A DNA stretch of 64,000 bases from an uncultured Muribaculaceae bacterium (GTDB taxonomy: Bacteria > Bacteroidota > Bacteroidia > Bacteroidales > Muribaculaceae): assembly GCA_910579185.1 (NCBI GenBank), contig CAJTTG010000004.1, positions 1 to 64,000 on the forward strand. The letters run 5' to 3'. How positions within the stretch are numbered: the first letter of the stretch is position 1; the number at the start of each line of letters is the position of its first letter. Below are positions 1 to 9,086 of the stretch, piece after piece. The notes beneath the pieces were generated by a model. The model did no database searches. It was not told the origin of the DNA and saw only the letters and a program-made list of their open reading frames with translations. Position numbers and translations under genes: made by a program.

Positions 1-317
1 TGCGCAACATCTTCATCAACAACTACCGCCGTGTTGTCCGCTCGGCAACCGTAATCGACCAGACTGAGGACTGCTACCACCTGAACCTGTCTCAGGACTC
101 CGGTCTCGAATCTCCCGAAGGTTCTTACGCCGCTTCCGAGATATCCGACGCTATCAACGAATTCCCCGAAAAATACCGCGTGCCTTTCTCGATGCACGTT
201 GCCGGATACAAATACAACGAGATCGCCGACGAAATGGGACTCCCTCTCGGCACTATCAAGTCGCGCATCTTCTTCGCCCGTCAGGAGCTCCAGAAACGTT
301 TCGCCGACTACCGCTGA
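1..317 (+). CDS. ECF-type RNA polymerase sigma factor, C-terminal part (5' truncated by window)
   Basis: The frame is open from the left edge and ends in TGA at 315-317, giving 104 residues. The last ~60 residues form a sigma region 4: a FPEKYRVPF segment, then a helix-turn-helix (YNEIADEMGLPLGTIKSRIF) that in this family reads the -35 element. The start and region 2 lie outside the window, so the regulon and any anti-sigma partner cannot be seen. A strong hairpin with a T-run follows ~105 bp downstream. Family assignment is confident; the specific role is unknown. Confidence 0.85.
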   Translation, partial: RNIFINNYRRVVRSATVIDQTEDCYHLNLSQDSGLESPEGSYAASEISDAINEFPEKYRVPFSMHVAGYKYNEIADEMGLPLGTIKSRIFFARQELQKRFADYR

Positions 318-421
318 TCCCCGGCTTCAGCCCGATTCATTAAATAGCAAAACAAAGACATACAAAAATGTTCTCTTGATTCTACTTTGAAAGCATAAGA
401 AATTACTATAGATAGATACCC

Positions 422-459
422 GTCAGGCGCAGTGAGTGATCACCGTGCCTGACTTTTTT
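422..459 (+). terminator. Rho-independent terminator after the sigma factor gene
   Basis: GTCAGGC (422-428) pairs with GCCTGAC (447-453) and is followed directly by six T residues (454-459). It lies downstream of the plus-strand sigma factor gene. Confidence 0.8.
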
Positions 460-476
460 ATGACCTCTAAACAACA

Positions 477-503
477 GAAGTCCGGACACTCGGCCCGGAC
501 TTC
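477..503 (-). terminator. Hairpin downstream of the Bax-inhibitor-like gene
   Basis: GAAGTCCGG (477-485) pairs with CCGGACTTC (495-503), 23 bp past the stop of the minus-strand gene. The T-tract on the minus strand is weak, so it may terminate poorly or mainly protect the 3' end. Confidence 0.5.
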
Positions 504-526
504 CTGATATCTGTTTTGATCTGCAA

Positions 527-1243
527 TCAGTCGCGGCTGCTGCCGAAGAAACGGAGCAGATAGAGGAACAGGTTGATGAAATCGAGATAGAGACTCAGCG
601 CGCCGAGAGTAGCGAGCTTGCCTACAGAATCGGCCGGCATCTGCTGTGCCATAGCCTTGATCTGCTGGGTATCCCATGCTGTGAGACCAATGAAGATCAG
701 CACTCCGGCACCCGATACGATCCATTCCATTGTAGTGCTTCTCAGGAAGATATTCACAACGGAGCAGATGATCAAGCCGATAAGAGCCATGAAAAGGAAC
801 GAGCCCCATTTGGTCAGATCCTGCGTGGTGAAATATCCGTAAACACTCATCGCGCCGAAAACGCCGGCGGTTATGAAGAATGTCTTTGCAACGGAAACTC
901 CGGTAAAAGCCAGAAGTATCGGGAACAGCATCAGACCGTTGATCACGGCAAACAGGTAGAACAGCATCGTAGCCGTACCGGTGCTCAACTTATTGATGCC
1001 GCCGGAAACACCGATCACAATGCCGAGTTCAGCAAAGACCAGAACCCACATGGCCCATCTGTTTGCAGCGAAGAAGCCGATAACGCCCTCTGACTGTGCG
1101 CAGAACATAGCCACGAACGCCGTCACCAGCAACGCCAAGAACATCTTGACATACACACGCTTCATCGTGGCTGAAACCTTTGCCTCAAGCTCATGCACGC
1201 CGTAAGGCTGCGGATTGTAATAGTTTTGATAGTTATTTTCCAT
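527..1243 (-). CDS. Bax inhibitor-1/YccA family membrane protein
   Basis: A 238-residue protein. A short polar Asn/Tyr/Gln-rich N-terminus of ~28 residues is followed by about seven hydrophobic segments filling the rest, which is the TMBIM/BI-1 (YbhL/YccA) layout and usual length. The C-terminal segment carries GLTAWDTQQI, a conserved block near the last helices. Some characterised bacterial members conduct protons or calcium, or interact with FtsH; which applies here is unknown. It is the only gene between two hairpins and argS, so probably a single-gene unit. The family call is confident; function is not. Confidence 0.88.
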   Translation of the reverse strand: MENNYQNYYNPQPYGVHELEAKVSATMKRVYVKMFLALLVTAFVAMFCAQSEGVIGFFAANRWAMWVLVFAELGIVIGVSGGINKLSTGTATMLFYLFAVINGLMLFPILLAFTGVSVAKTFFITAGVFGAMSVYGYFTTQDLTKWGSFLFMALIGLIICSVVNIFLRSTTMEWIVSGAGVLIFIGLTAWDTQQIKAMAQQMPADSVGKLATLGALSLYLDFINLFLYLLRFFGSSRD

Positions 1244-1289
1244 AATTATTTTGCTTTGGATTAATATAACGGAGAGATATGGCCATTTG

Positions 1290-3077
1290 TTACATTCTTT
1301 CAGGCACTTTTATGCCCAACAGCCCCATGGCCGAACGGACGGTGCGCGCCGTCGACTCACTCAATGCCAGACGAAGGGCTCGTTTTGCCGGATCTTCCTC
1401 CCGGAGTATGGAGCAATCATGATAGAACTGATTGTACTCCTTCACAAGATCGTAGGCATAGTTGGCGATCAAAGCAGGGCTGTAAGAACGACCGGCCTCG
1501 GCAACAACCTGCGGATAGTCGGCAAGACGCTGGATAACGGCGATCTCGCGTTCTTCCGGCTTGACGCCCTCATAACCGCTGAACGACATGCCGGCTTCCT
1601 CTGCCTTGCGCAACACAGAGCGGATTCGGGCGTAGGTATATTGGATAAACGGACCCGTATTGCCGTTAAAGTCAATGGTCTCTTTCGGATTGAAAGTCAT
1701 ATTCTTGCGAGGGTCAACCTTCAGAAGGAAATATTTCAGCGCGCCAAGACCCACCATCTCCGAGATCTCGTTGATCTCTGCCTCTGTGCAGCCGTCGAGC
1801 TTTCCAAGTTCCGCACTGACGGCACGGGCGGTCGACACCATCTCGTCCATAAGGTCGTCGGCATCAACAACGGTTCCCTCGCGGCTTTTCATCTTGCCTT
1901 CGGGAAGTTCAACCATGCCGTAGGAGAAGTGAACCAGATCCTTGCCCCACTTGAAGCCAAGACGGTCGAGCAGCAGAGACAGCACCTGGAAATGATAGTT
2001 CTGTTCGTTGCCTACCACATAGATCATCTTGTCGATCGGATAATCTGAGAAACGCATCTTGGCAGTGCCTATATCCTGTGTCATGTAGACCGACGTGCCG
2101 TCAGAGCGAAGAAGGAGCTTGTGGTCAAGACCCTCTGCCGTCAGATCGGCCCATACAGACCCGTCGTCTTTGCGGTACATCATCCCTTTTTCAAGCCCTT
2201 CGAGCACCTTTTCCTTTCCTTCAAGATAGGTCTGGCTCTCATAGTAGATCTTATCGAAATCAACGCCCATGCGCTTATAGGTCTCGTCAAAGCCGGCATA
2301 GACCCATGAGTTCATCATCTCCCACAGGCTGCGGATCTCAGGATCCTTGGCCTCCCACGCACGCAGCATGGCTCGAGCCTCCTGCATCAACGGCGATGCA
2401 GCCTCTGCTTCCTCTTTGGTCTTGCCCTCGGCCATCAGCTGTTCGAGTTCGGCCTTATAGTGCTTGTCGAAAAGCACATAGAAATCGCCTATCAGGTGAT
2501 CGCCCTTCACACCACGGCTCTCCGGGGTAGCGCCCTCGCCCCATTTTTTCCAGGCGAGCATCGACTTGCAGATATGGATACCGCGGTCATTGACTATGTT
2601 GGTCTTGACAACGCGGTTGCCACACGCTTTCAGAATTTCAGCCAGAGAATAGCCAAGCAGATTGTTGCGCACATGTCCGAGGTGCAACGGCTTGTTGGTG
2701 TTGGGCGACGAATATTCCACCATCACCAGCGGAGAATCCTCCGTAGCCGCTTTCATGCCCCAGTCACTGCTCTCCTGCACATGGCGGAGTACTGTCGACC
2801 AAAATCCCGGCTCTATAACTATATTCAGGAAGCCTTTGATCACATTGAAGCGGTCAACGGCAGGCTCGTTCTCCACCAGCCAGTCGCCGATCTCCTTGCC
2901 GACGGCCTCCGGCGATTTGCGTGCCACCTTGACCCAGGGGAAAACCACGATCGTCAGATTGCCTTCAAATTCCTTTTTCGTTGTCTGAGGCTGGATGGTC
3001 TTGGGATCCGCATCAACCCCATAAAGTTCTTTGACCGCACGGGCAACGCCCTGCGCTATGATATCATCTATCGACAT
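1290..3077 (-). CDS. argS: arginyl-tRNA synthetase
   Basis: Class I aminoacyl-tRNA synthetase charging tRNA-Arg with arginine using ATP, in the cytoplasm. 595 residues, normal for the family. An N-terminal Add-1 domain (about 1-115) precedes the catalytic fold. The HIGH signature is HLGH at residues 132-135 within NTNKPLHLGHVRNN. The KMSKS-like loop reads GKMKSREGTVV. The C-terminal anticodon-binding domain includes the FIQYTYARIRSV region and ends in the usual MGLLGIKVPERM. A TAnnTTTG -7 element on the minus strand (complement of 3117-3124) lies 40 bp upstream of the start; no good -33 box is visible. Confidence 0.97.
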   Translation of the reverse strand: MSIDDIIAQGVARAVKELYGVDADPKTIQPQTTKKEFEGNLTIVVFPWVKVARKSPEAVGKEIGDWLVENEPAVDRFNVIKGFLNIVIEPGFWSTVLRHVQESSDWGMKAATEDSPLVMVEYSSPNTNKPLHLGHVRNNLLGYSLAEILKACGNRVVKTNIVNDRGIHICKSMLAWKKWGEGATPESRGVKGDHLIGDFYVLFDKHYKAELEQLMAEGKTKEEAEAASPLMQEARAMLRAWEAKDPEIRSLWEMMNSWVYAGFDETYKRMGVDFDKIYYESQTYLEGKEKVLEGLEKGMMYRKDDGSVWADLTAEGLDHKLLLRSDGTSVYMTQDIGTAKMRFSDYPIDKMIYVVGNEQNYHFQVLSLLLDRLGFKWGKDLVHFSYGMVELPEGKMKSREGTVVDADDLMDEMVSTARAVSAELGKLDGCTEAEINEISEMVGLGALKYFLLKVDPRKNMTFNPKETIDFNGNTGPFIQYTYARIRSVLRKAEEAGMSFSGYEGVKPEEREIAVIQRLADYPQVVAEAGRSYSPALIANYAYDLVKEYNQFYHDCSILREEDPAKRALRLALSESTARTVRSAMGLLGIKVPERM

Positions 3078-3164
3078 TGCTTTTCTTTATTTTGTAATGT
3101 TCTATTGTTCAACGCGCAAAGATACGCATTTTTATTGTATTTTTAATCATTAGCCACGCTTTCA

Positions 3165-4457
3165 TCACTCATGTCGCCCGAGAAGTTCCTCAAACAGATC
3201 TATATATCGTCGGGCTATGACATCCGAGGCGAAACGCTCGCGCACCTGTTCATGCAACCAATTACGGTCAGCGGGATTCGCGAGAGCCCATTTGATACCC
3301 TCGGCAAAATCCCGGATATTGCCGAATTCAGCAAGATATCCGTTCTTCTTATGGTCTATTATATCCCGTTGGCCGCCATGATCGAAGCTCACCGGAAGCG
3401 CTCCGGCGGCCTGTCCCTCTATGAGCGTTCCGGGGAGGGTTTCATAAACCGACGACGAGATGACAACCGACGCACGGGCATAAAGTTCGCGGACTATACG
3501 GCCATCGTTGATCATTCCGAATCTCAGATGCGGAAATCTCAAATCTTCAAGTCCTCGCGGATCATTCATGCCCCCGAAAAACACGGCCGTAGTGTCCCGG
3601 GCCACCTCCGGATCATTGTCAAAGATATAATTGAGCGCATCCACCGCCATCCCCAGACCCTTTATAGGATCGTCCAGACGCGCCGCGCCCATCAGGATCA
3701 CGCGTGTGTCCGAAGGTATGCGGCTGAGCTCCAGCCCCGGTGTTGTCGAGAACGAATCCACAGGGAATGCATTGGGGATAACTCGCAGATCACGCCCCGA
3801 AAGCAGCGAGCTTCTGCGGCCGCACTCCGCAAGCCAGTTGCTGACGGCCACGAACGTGATCGGCACCTCATCATAGAGCCTTTTTTTCTTTTCCCACGTC
3901 CGTCGCGAGAGATCCTCATCCTTTGTCCCGGTCAGGTAGCGGCAACGGCCACACCGGTCGGTATATCCCTCGCAATCAATTGAATGATGGCAGATTCCGG
4001 TCAGATTCCACATATCGTGCATAGCCCACACGATCGGCTTTCCGAGACGACCCAGACGGCGGATCCCATGCAGCGACAGCAATCCCTGGTTGATCCAGCT
4101 CAACACTATGACATCGGCCGAACGGACATCGGGATGATCGCTCAGATCCACTCCATGCGACGCCGTCGACACTTTGAACAGATTCTCACGCGAGAATCCG
4201 TTGGCCATCGCTATCCCGAGACGCTCCATCATGAAAGGATAGCCGCGGCGAAGACGCGATTGCGTCACGGCTTGGACGCTGGCATCATCGCTGATCTTGT
4301 TGAACACGATCAGACGGGCATCCACCCCCTGGGCATTCAAGGCCTGCACAAGACGGCGCGTGACAACCGACGCTCCGCCGAGATTATCGCTGTGACAGAT
4401 AAACGCCACTTTCAGCGGCCTGCTGTCCAATCTGATATTTTCCTTTTTCTGATTCAT
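3165..4457 (-). CDS. GT4-type glycosyltransferase
   Basis: A 430-residue GT-B glycosyltransferase. The N-terminal domain has the usual donor/acceptor loop (HSDNLGGASVVTRRL) and a Cys cluster (CEGYTDRCGRC) typical of one polysaccharide-assembly subgroup. The C-terminal domain holds the retaining-enzyme E-x7-E motif, Glu339 to Glu347, before GQAAG. Substrate cannot be read from sequence. Its start overlaps the stop of the upstream DUF389 gene by 4 bp (ATGA), so the two are translationally coupled. A polysaccharide flippase lies two genes upstream, so a role in capsule, O-antigen or exopolysaccharide synthesis is likely (inference). Confidence 0.87.
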   Translation of the reverse strand: MNQKKENIRLDSRPLKVAFICHSDNLGGASVVTRRLVQALNAQGVDARLIVFNKISDDASVQAVTQSRLRRGYPFMMERLGIAMANGFSRENLFKVSTASHGVDLSDHPDVRSADVIVLSWINQGLLSLHGIRRLGRLGKPIVWAMHDMWNLTGICHHSIDCEGYTDRCGRCRYLTGTKDEDLSRRTWEKKKRLYDEVPITFVAVSNWLAECGRRSSLLSGRDLRVIPNAFPVDSFSTTPGLELSRIPSDTRVILMGAARLDDPIKGLGMAVDALNYIFDNDPEVARDTTAVFFGGMNDPRGLEDLRFPHLRFGMINDGRIVRELYARASVVISSSVYETLPGTLIEGQAAGALPVSFDHGGQRDIIDHKKNGYLAEFGNIRDFAEGIKWALANPADRNWLHEQVRERFASDVIARRYIDLFEELLGRHE

Positions 4458-5824
4458 TGCTCTCGTTTCATTGCCGGAACGGCCACTATTTCTATATCCG
4501 CCACTTTTAGGCGTGTTTCAAGATACTCTTTAAGTTTCTGACGCTGATTTTCGCTCAGTGCCGACGAAAAATGGACAAGAGCCACATTGACCGTATCCAT
4601 CTTGTTGGTCCCCACCTCGGCGAAAACAGACCGGTTGATCGCTATGTCCGAAACCTCCGGGAATATAACCTTCAGCTCCGGTGCCACCTCTTCGCCTGCG
4701 TCCCGACCCATATTCGAGATCACGCGCCGCAGGGAATCAATCTGTTGCTGCTGACCCATGATTGTGGTCTGCGCCATTTGATAGACCGTACGCGTCTCAT
4801 CAACAGTATTCGCCGGCTCGGCCGACGATGTCAGCGAGCCTTGTATTATATGCAGCCGTGTCCCCTCAAGCCCGTAGAACTTGAGTCGCGACGACAGCGC
4901 GAGTTCAAGAGAGTCGAGCTGTAGCGGCTTGCCGATCAGAGAGATCGAGATAACACGCTCGCCATTGTCCGTATAGGCCTTGTCCGACACCACCTGCGTC
5001 TCCGGAAAAACACATTCATGGCTCACGAACGCATTGGCTCTCATCAGAAATTTATTCTCGCGAAGCATATTGTATGTCAGCCAGATACTCGGGAGCATAG
5101 TCAGGACAGCAAGCGTATACACGATCCGCTTCACCTTACGGGCGCGCGCCGCATCCACCGCCGCCGCGCTCTTGTATCCTAAAAGCTTGCATCCTATGAA
5201 CGTGGCGAACGCTATGTAGATCGAATTGATTATGAAAAGATATGACGCTCCGAAGAAATAATTCAGCTGCCAGGTGGCGAGCCCGTAACCTGCCGTGCAG
5301 AGCGGCGGCATCAATGCCGTGGCTATCGCAACGCCGGGAATCACATTACCCTTGCTCCGCGACCCTATGGCAAGGATTCCTGCGCCACCGCCCACAAAAC
5401 CTATCAGCACATCATAGATCGTTGGCGATGTCCGGGCCAGCAATTCGCTGTGACCCTCCCCCACAGGCGAGATCATGAAAAACACCGTCGACGCGAGAAT
5501 CGAGAATCCGGCAGCCATCAGCAGATTGCGCAACGCCCGTTTGATAAGTTCGAAATCATGGATCCCCACCCCAAGACCGATACCGATTATAGGCCCCATA
5601 AGCGGAGAAATGAGCATCGCGCCGATAATGACAGCCGTAGAATTTGTGTTCAGTCCCAGCGAGGCTATCAATATAGCCAGTATCAGGATCATGATATTGG
5701 TTCCGTGGAACGACACGTCATCGCGGATCGACTGCTCCGCATCGCTCTGCGGAATCAGCTGCTTGCTCAACGTGAAATAGTTGACAAAAAAATCCGATAT
5801 CTTATTGGCTATTCTATTTTTCAT
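4454..5824 (-). CDS. DUF389 domain membrane protein
   Basis: A 456-residue protein. Residues about 30-270 contain a DUF389 core with several membrane helices, including the conserved block NSTAVIIGAMLISPLMGPII. The C-terminal ~180 residues are soluble, with a short coiled-coil-like stretch (QQQQIDSLRRVISNMGRD) and an alpha/beta tail. Biochemical role of the family is unknown. It sits between a flippase (22 bp upstream) and a glycosyltransferase (4-bp overlap), so it is co-transcribed with envelope polysaccharide genes, but this alone does not prove a shared function. Confidence 0.85.
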   Translation of the reverse strand: MKNRIANKISDFFVNYFTLSKQLIPQSDAEQSIRDDVSFHGTNIMILILAILIASLGLNTNSTAVIIGAMLISPLMGPIIGIGLGVGIHDFELIKRALRNLLMAAGFSILASTVFFMISPVGEGHSELLARTSPTIYDVLIGFVGGGAGILAIGSRSKGNVIPGVAIATALMPPLCTAGYGLATWQLNYFFGASYLFIINSIYIAFATFIGCKLLGYKSAAAVDAARARKVKRIVYTLAVLTMLPSIWLTYNMLRENKFLMRANAFVSHECVFPETQVVSDKAYTDNGERVISISLIGKPLQLDSLELALSSRLKFYGLEGTRLHIIQGSLTSSAEPANTVDETRTVYQMAQTTIMGQQQQIDSLRRVISNMGRDAGEEVAPELKVIFPEVSDIAINRSVFAEVGTNKMDTVNVALVHFSSALSENQRQKLKEYLETRLKVADIEIVAVPAMKREQ

Positions 5825-5845
5825 AACTCACTCAAAATATTTTTC

Positions 5846-7348
5846 TTACCTGCGCGTCAGCAGCCCTTTGACCGGCAACAGGCTCCCGGGACGGATACGC
5901 TCTATCTTAAGGACTATGCCGAGATAGACTATCAGCAACGCCGTGCGAACAGCAAAGTCAATCCATTCGGTGCCGGTAGTAACAGCCACCGACAGAGCCC
6001 ACAATCCCAGTGCCAGCAGGAAGTATCCGCACAGACGGCCGGTCTCGTAGCCGATAGGATATTTGATCCGGCCCACAATATAGCTCGCTACCATCATAAC
6101 GCTGTAGCACCCCAGAGCCGCCCAGGCACAACCCATGTAGCCCATCACAGGAACCAGCAGACAGTTCAGGCCGATAGTGACTGCAAGACCGGTCAGCGAG
6201 AACCACATCCCCCAGTGCGTCCTGTCTGTCAGCTTATACCATAACGACAGATTGAAGAAAACACCGAAGAAAAATTCAGCTATCATGATCAGTGGAACAA
6301 CTCTCAGGCCGCTCCAGTAGTTTGATGAGATGAAATAGCGCAACACATCCATATAGAACATTACGCCTAAGAATATCACCATCGAGAACACCACGAACCA
6401 TTTCATGGCATCGCGGTAGCTCTGCATGCGGTCCTCGCCGCGCTCTTTGCTCTGAGCGAATATAAACGGCTCGTACGCGAAACGGAACGCCTGGATGAAC
6501 ATCACCATCACTATCGCTATCTTATAGTTGGCTCCATAGATTCCAAGCTCAGTCATTGCGGTGGATTTATCGGCCACCAGACCCGGAAGCAGGATCTTGT
6601 CTATCGTCTGATTCATGATACCGGCTACTCCGAGCACCAACAGTGGATAGGAATACGCGAGCATCTCGCGCCATAGCTTGCTGTTGAAACGCCACCGGAA
6701 GCCGCGAAGCTCCGGAATCAGCAGGATAAGGTTCAGAGCCGATGTGACGAAATTGGCAAGGAAAATGTATCCTATCCCGTAGTGGGGATCATAGAACCAT
6801 CCTATCGACTGGGGACACACCTTCCAGAGCCATGGACACAGAAGGATGAAAAATAGATTCAACCCTATATTAAGCCCTATGTTCACAAGCCGCAGAAAAG
6901 CGAACCTCATCGGACGGTGACGGAAACGGAGATAGCTGAACGGGATCGCCGTGAATGCGTCGAGAGCCACCGCCGCGCCCATCAGAAGCACGTAGCTGTA
7001 GTGGTCGCCGCACTCAAGAACGCGGCTGACCGGACCGATAAACACACACAGCAACACGTAAAACGCCGTCGAGCTGACCGCCAGCGAACACAACGAGGTC
7101 GAATAAACCTCCATCGGATCTTTATAGCGTTCGTGGTTGGCGAAACGGAAAAAACCGGTCTCCATCCCGTAGATCAGGATTATTAGAGCCAGTGCCACTA
7201 TCGAATAGATAAACGTTACCAATCCATATTCCGCTGCCGGGAACATGATGGTGTAGAGTGGCACCAGACACCAGTTGAGAAAGCGTCCTATGATGCTGCT
7301 CATTCCATATATTGCCGTATCCTTGGCCAGGGATTTTACTCCGCTCAT
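5846..7348 (-). CDS. oligosaccharide flippase (MOP/Wzx-type polysaccharide exporter)
   Basis: A 500-residue integral membrane protein with about 12-14 hydrophobic segments along its whole length and the N-terminal start typical of polysaccharide_synt proteins (KDTAIYGMSSIIGRFLNW). Such proteins move lipid-linked oligosaccharides across the inner membrane. The C-terminus is basic (IERIRPGSLLPVKGLLTRR). It lies 35 bp after ruvB and 22 bp before the DUF389 gene. The partner glycosyltransferase at 3165-4457 supports a glycan role; the exact substrate is unknown. Confidence 0.88.
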   Translation of the reverse strand: MSGVKSLAKDTAIYGMSSIIGRFLNWCLVPLYTIMFPAAEYGLVTFIYSIVALALIILIYGMETGFFRFANHERYKDPMEVYSTSLCSLAVSSTAFYVLLCVFIGPVSRVLECGDHYSYVLLMGAAVALDAFTAIPFSYLRFRHRPMRFAFLRLVNIGLNIGLNLFFILLCPWLWKVCPQSIGWFYDPHYGIGYIFLANFVTSALNLILLIPELRGFRWRFNSKLWREMLAYSYPLLVLGVAGIMNQTIDKILLPGLVADKSTAMTELGIYGANYKIAIVMVMFIQAFRFAYEPFIFAQSKERGEDRMQSYRDAMKWFVVFSMVIFLGVMFYMDVLRYFISSNYWSGLRVVPLIMIAEFFFGVFFNLSLWYKLTDRTHWGMWFSLTGLAVTIGLNCLLVPVMGYMGCAWAALGCYSVMMVASYIVGRIKYPIGYETGRLCGYFLLALGLWALSVAVTTGTEWIDFAVRTALLIVYLGIVLKIERIRPGSLLPVKGLLTRR

Positions 7349-7383
7349 TTTTCTTTTAAGATAAACATGCCCTTCGTGGGTGC

Positions 7384-8421
7384 TTAAAAATTCAGTGTCC
7401 CCTGCTCCGACGGATGCTTCTGCCCCAGATGGACATAAGCCAGCTCCGTCACCTCGCGTCCACGGGGCGTTCGCTTGATGAAGCCCTCCTTGATCAGGTA
7501 GGGTTCGTAGACCTCCTCTATCGTGCCTGGATCTTCGCCCAGCGCCGTGGCTATCGTGTTGAGACCCACCGGTCCGCCTTTGAATTTCGTGATGATCGTG
7601 GTTAGGATCTTATTGTCTATCTCGTCAAGTCCATAGCGGTCTATATTGAGTGCCTCAAGGGCATAACGCGCTATCTCAGGCTCTATGACTCCCGACCCTT
7701 TCACCTGTGCGAAATCTCTGACGCGGCGCAGTAGCGAGTTGGCGATTCGGGGCGTGCCGCGGCTGCGCATCGCTATCTCATGGGCGGCCGCACCTGTACA
7801 TTCCACCCCTAAAAGTCCGGCCGAACGGAGTATTATCCGCTCCAACACCTCATGATCATAATATTCCAGATGGCAGTTGATGCCGAAACGCGCTCTAAGC
7901 GGCGACGTCAGCAGGCCGCTCCGTGTCGTTGCGCCTACAAGGGTGAACGGCGACAGCGACAGCTGAACGCTTCGCGCTCCGGGGCCTTTGTCTATCATTA
8001 TGTCAATGCGGTAATCCTCCATCGCCGAATAGAGATATTCCTCCACTACGGGACTCAGACGGTGGATCTCGTCGATAAACAGAACGTCGTTCTCCTCCAG
8101 CGAGGTCAGGATTCCGGCCAGATCGCCCGGTTTGTCGAGAACCGGTCCGGAGGTAACCTTGAACCCTACACCGAGCTCATTGGCTATGATGCCCGAGAGT
8201 GTCGTTTTCCCGAGTCCGGGAGGGCCATGGAGCAACAGGTGGTCCAATGCCTCGCCACGCATACGCGCCGCGGCGACAAACACTTTCAGGTTCTCTACAA
8301 CCTTGTCCTGTCCGCTGAACGAATCGAATTCCGACGGGCGCAGAGCCTTTTCGATCTCGCGCTCCCTTTCCGGAAGACGCGAGGCCTCGCGCACGTCGCG
8401 TATGTCAAATGAATCGTCCAT
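7384..8421 (-). CDS. ruvB: Holliday junction branch migration helicase RuvB
   Basis: 345 residues, full length. AAA+ ATPase that drives RuvA-bound Holliday junction branch migration. Walker A is GPPGLGKTT at residues 66-74, Walker B is DEIH at 117-120, and sensor/arginine-finger regions (GATTRSGLLTSPLRARFG) are intact. The C-terminal winged helix (GLNTIATALGEDPGTIEEVY) is present. ruvA and ruvC are not in the window. The gene follows the DUF4254 gene by 18 bp and precedes the flippase by 35 bp. Confidence 0.97.
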   Translation of the reverse strand: MDDSFDIRDVREASRLPEREREIEKALRPSEFDSFSGQDKVVENLKVFVAAARMRGEALDHLLLHGPPGLGKTTLSGIIANELGVGFKVTSGPVLDKPGDLAGILTSLEENDVLFIDEIHRLSPVVEEYLYSAMEDYRIDIMIDKGPGARSVQLSLSPFTLVGATTRSGLLTSPLRARFGINCHLEYYDHEVLERIILRSAGLLGVECTGAAAHEIAMRSRGTPRIANSLLRRVRDFAQVKGSGVIEPEIARYALEALNIDRYGLDEIDNKILTTIITKFKGGPVGLNTIATALGEDPGTIEEVYEPYLIKEGFIKRTPRGREVTELAYVHLGQKHPSEQGTLNF

Positions 8422-8439
8422 CTGTCTCTTCTATATTGC

Positions 8440-9048
8440 TTATTTTGCGCCGCCGTACAGAACGGGGTTCGTGTCCGCGTCGTTGTACATCTTCATCTGG
8501 CGGTAGACCTTCATATATTTTCGTCCGGCGGCTATATCCTCCAGCAACTGGTTGATAGCAGTCGTCAGATCCTTCTGCTGCTCTAAAAGGACAGCCAGCT
8601 TTCCGCGGCATTTCGCTATATGCTCTGCGCTGGCATCCGTGCGCTCTGTCTCTGCATTCATGTGATAGATCTTGAGCGCGAGGATCGAGAGACGGTCAAG
8701 AGCCCATGCCGGACTTTCTGTATTGATCGTTGCGTCGGCTGCCACCTTCACTCCTGCATATTTCTCGCGGAAATAGCTGTCGAGTTCCTCAACCATGTCG
8801 GTGCGTACCTGATTGGAGGCATCGATACGGCGTTTGAGCGCGAGCGCGGCCACGGGGTCTATCTCCGGGTCGCGGATTATATCTTCCAGATGCCATTGCA
8901 CGGCATCCACCATATTCTTAGCATAAAGCGTATGCTCTATCGTACCTTCGGTATAGGGATTCGGATGTGGAGCGTCTACGTTGTCCGTCACATGATAGGC
9001 CACTGTGGCCTCATTGAATATATCATAGCATTTGTCGGCTGTTCCCAT
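8440..9048 (-). CDS. DUF4254 domain protein
   Basis: A 202-residue, mostly helical, soluble protein without signal peptide. It matches the DUF4254 family of Bacteroidota in size and features: a His-rich N-terminal region (AYHVTDNVDAPHPNPY), a central EDIIRDPEID block, and a C-terminal LEDIAAGRKYMKVYRQMKMYND. No catalytic motif is known to me. It lies 18 bp before ruvB and 38 bp after the phosphatase gene in a long minus-strand transcription unit. Confidence 0.78.
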   Translation of the reverse strand: MGTADKCYDIFNEATVAYHVTDNVDAPHPNPYTEGTIEHTLYAKNMVDAVQWHLEDIIRDPEIDPVAALALKRRIDASNQVRTDMVEELDSYFREKYAGVKVAADATINTESPAWALDRLSILALKIYHMNAETERTDASAEHIAKCRGKLAVLLEQQKDLTTAINQLLEDIAAGRKYMKVYRQMKMYNDADTNPVLYGGAK

Positions 9049-9086
9049 GTTTTTTCTGTTTTAGAGTGTGGTTAATATTGAACTGG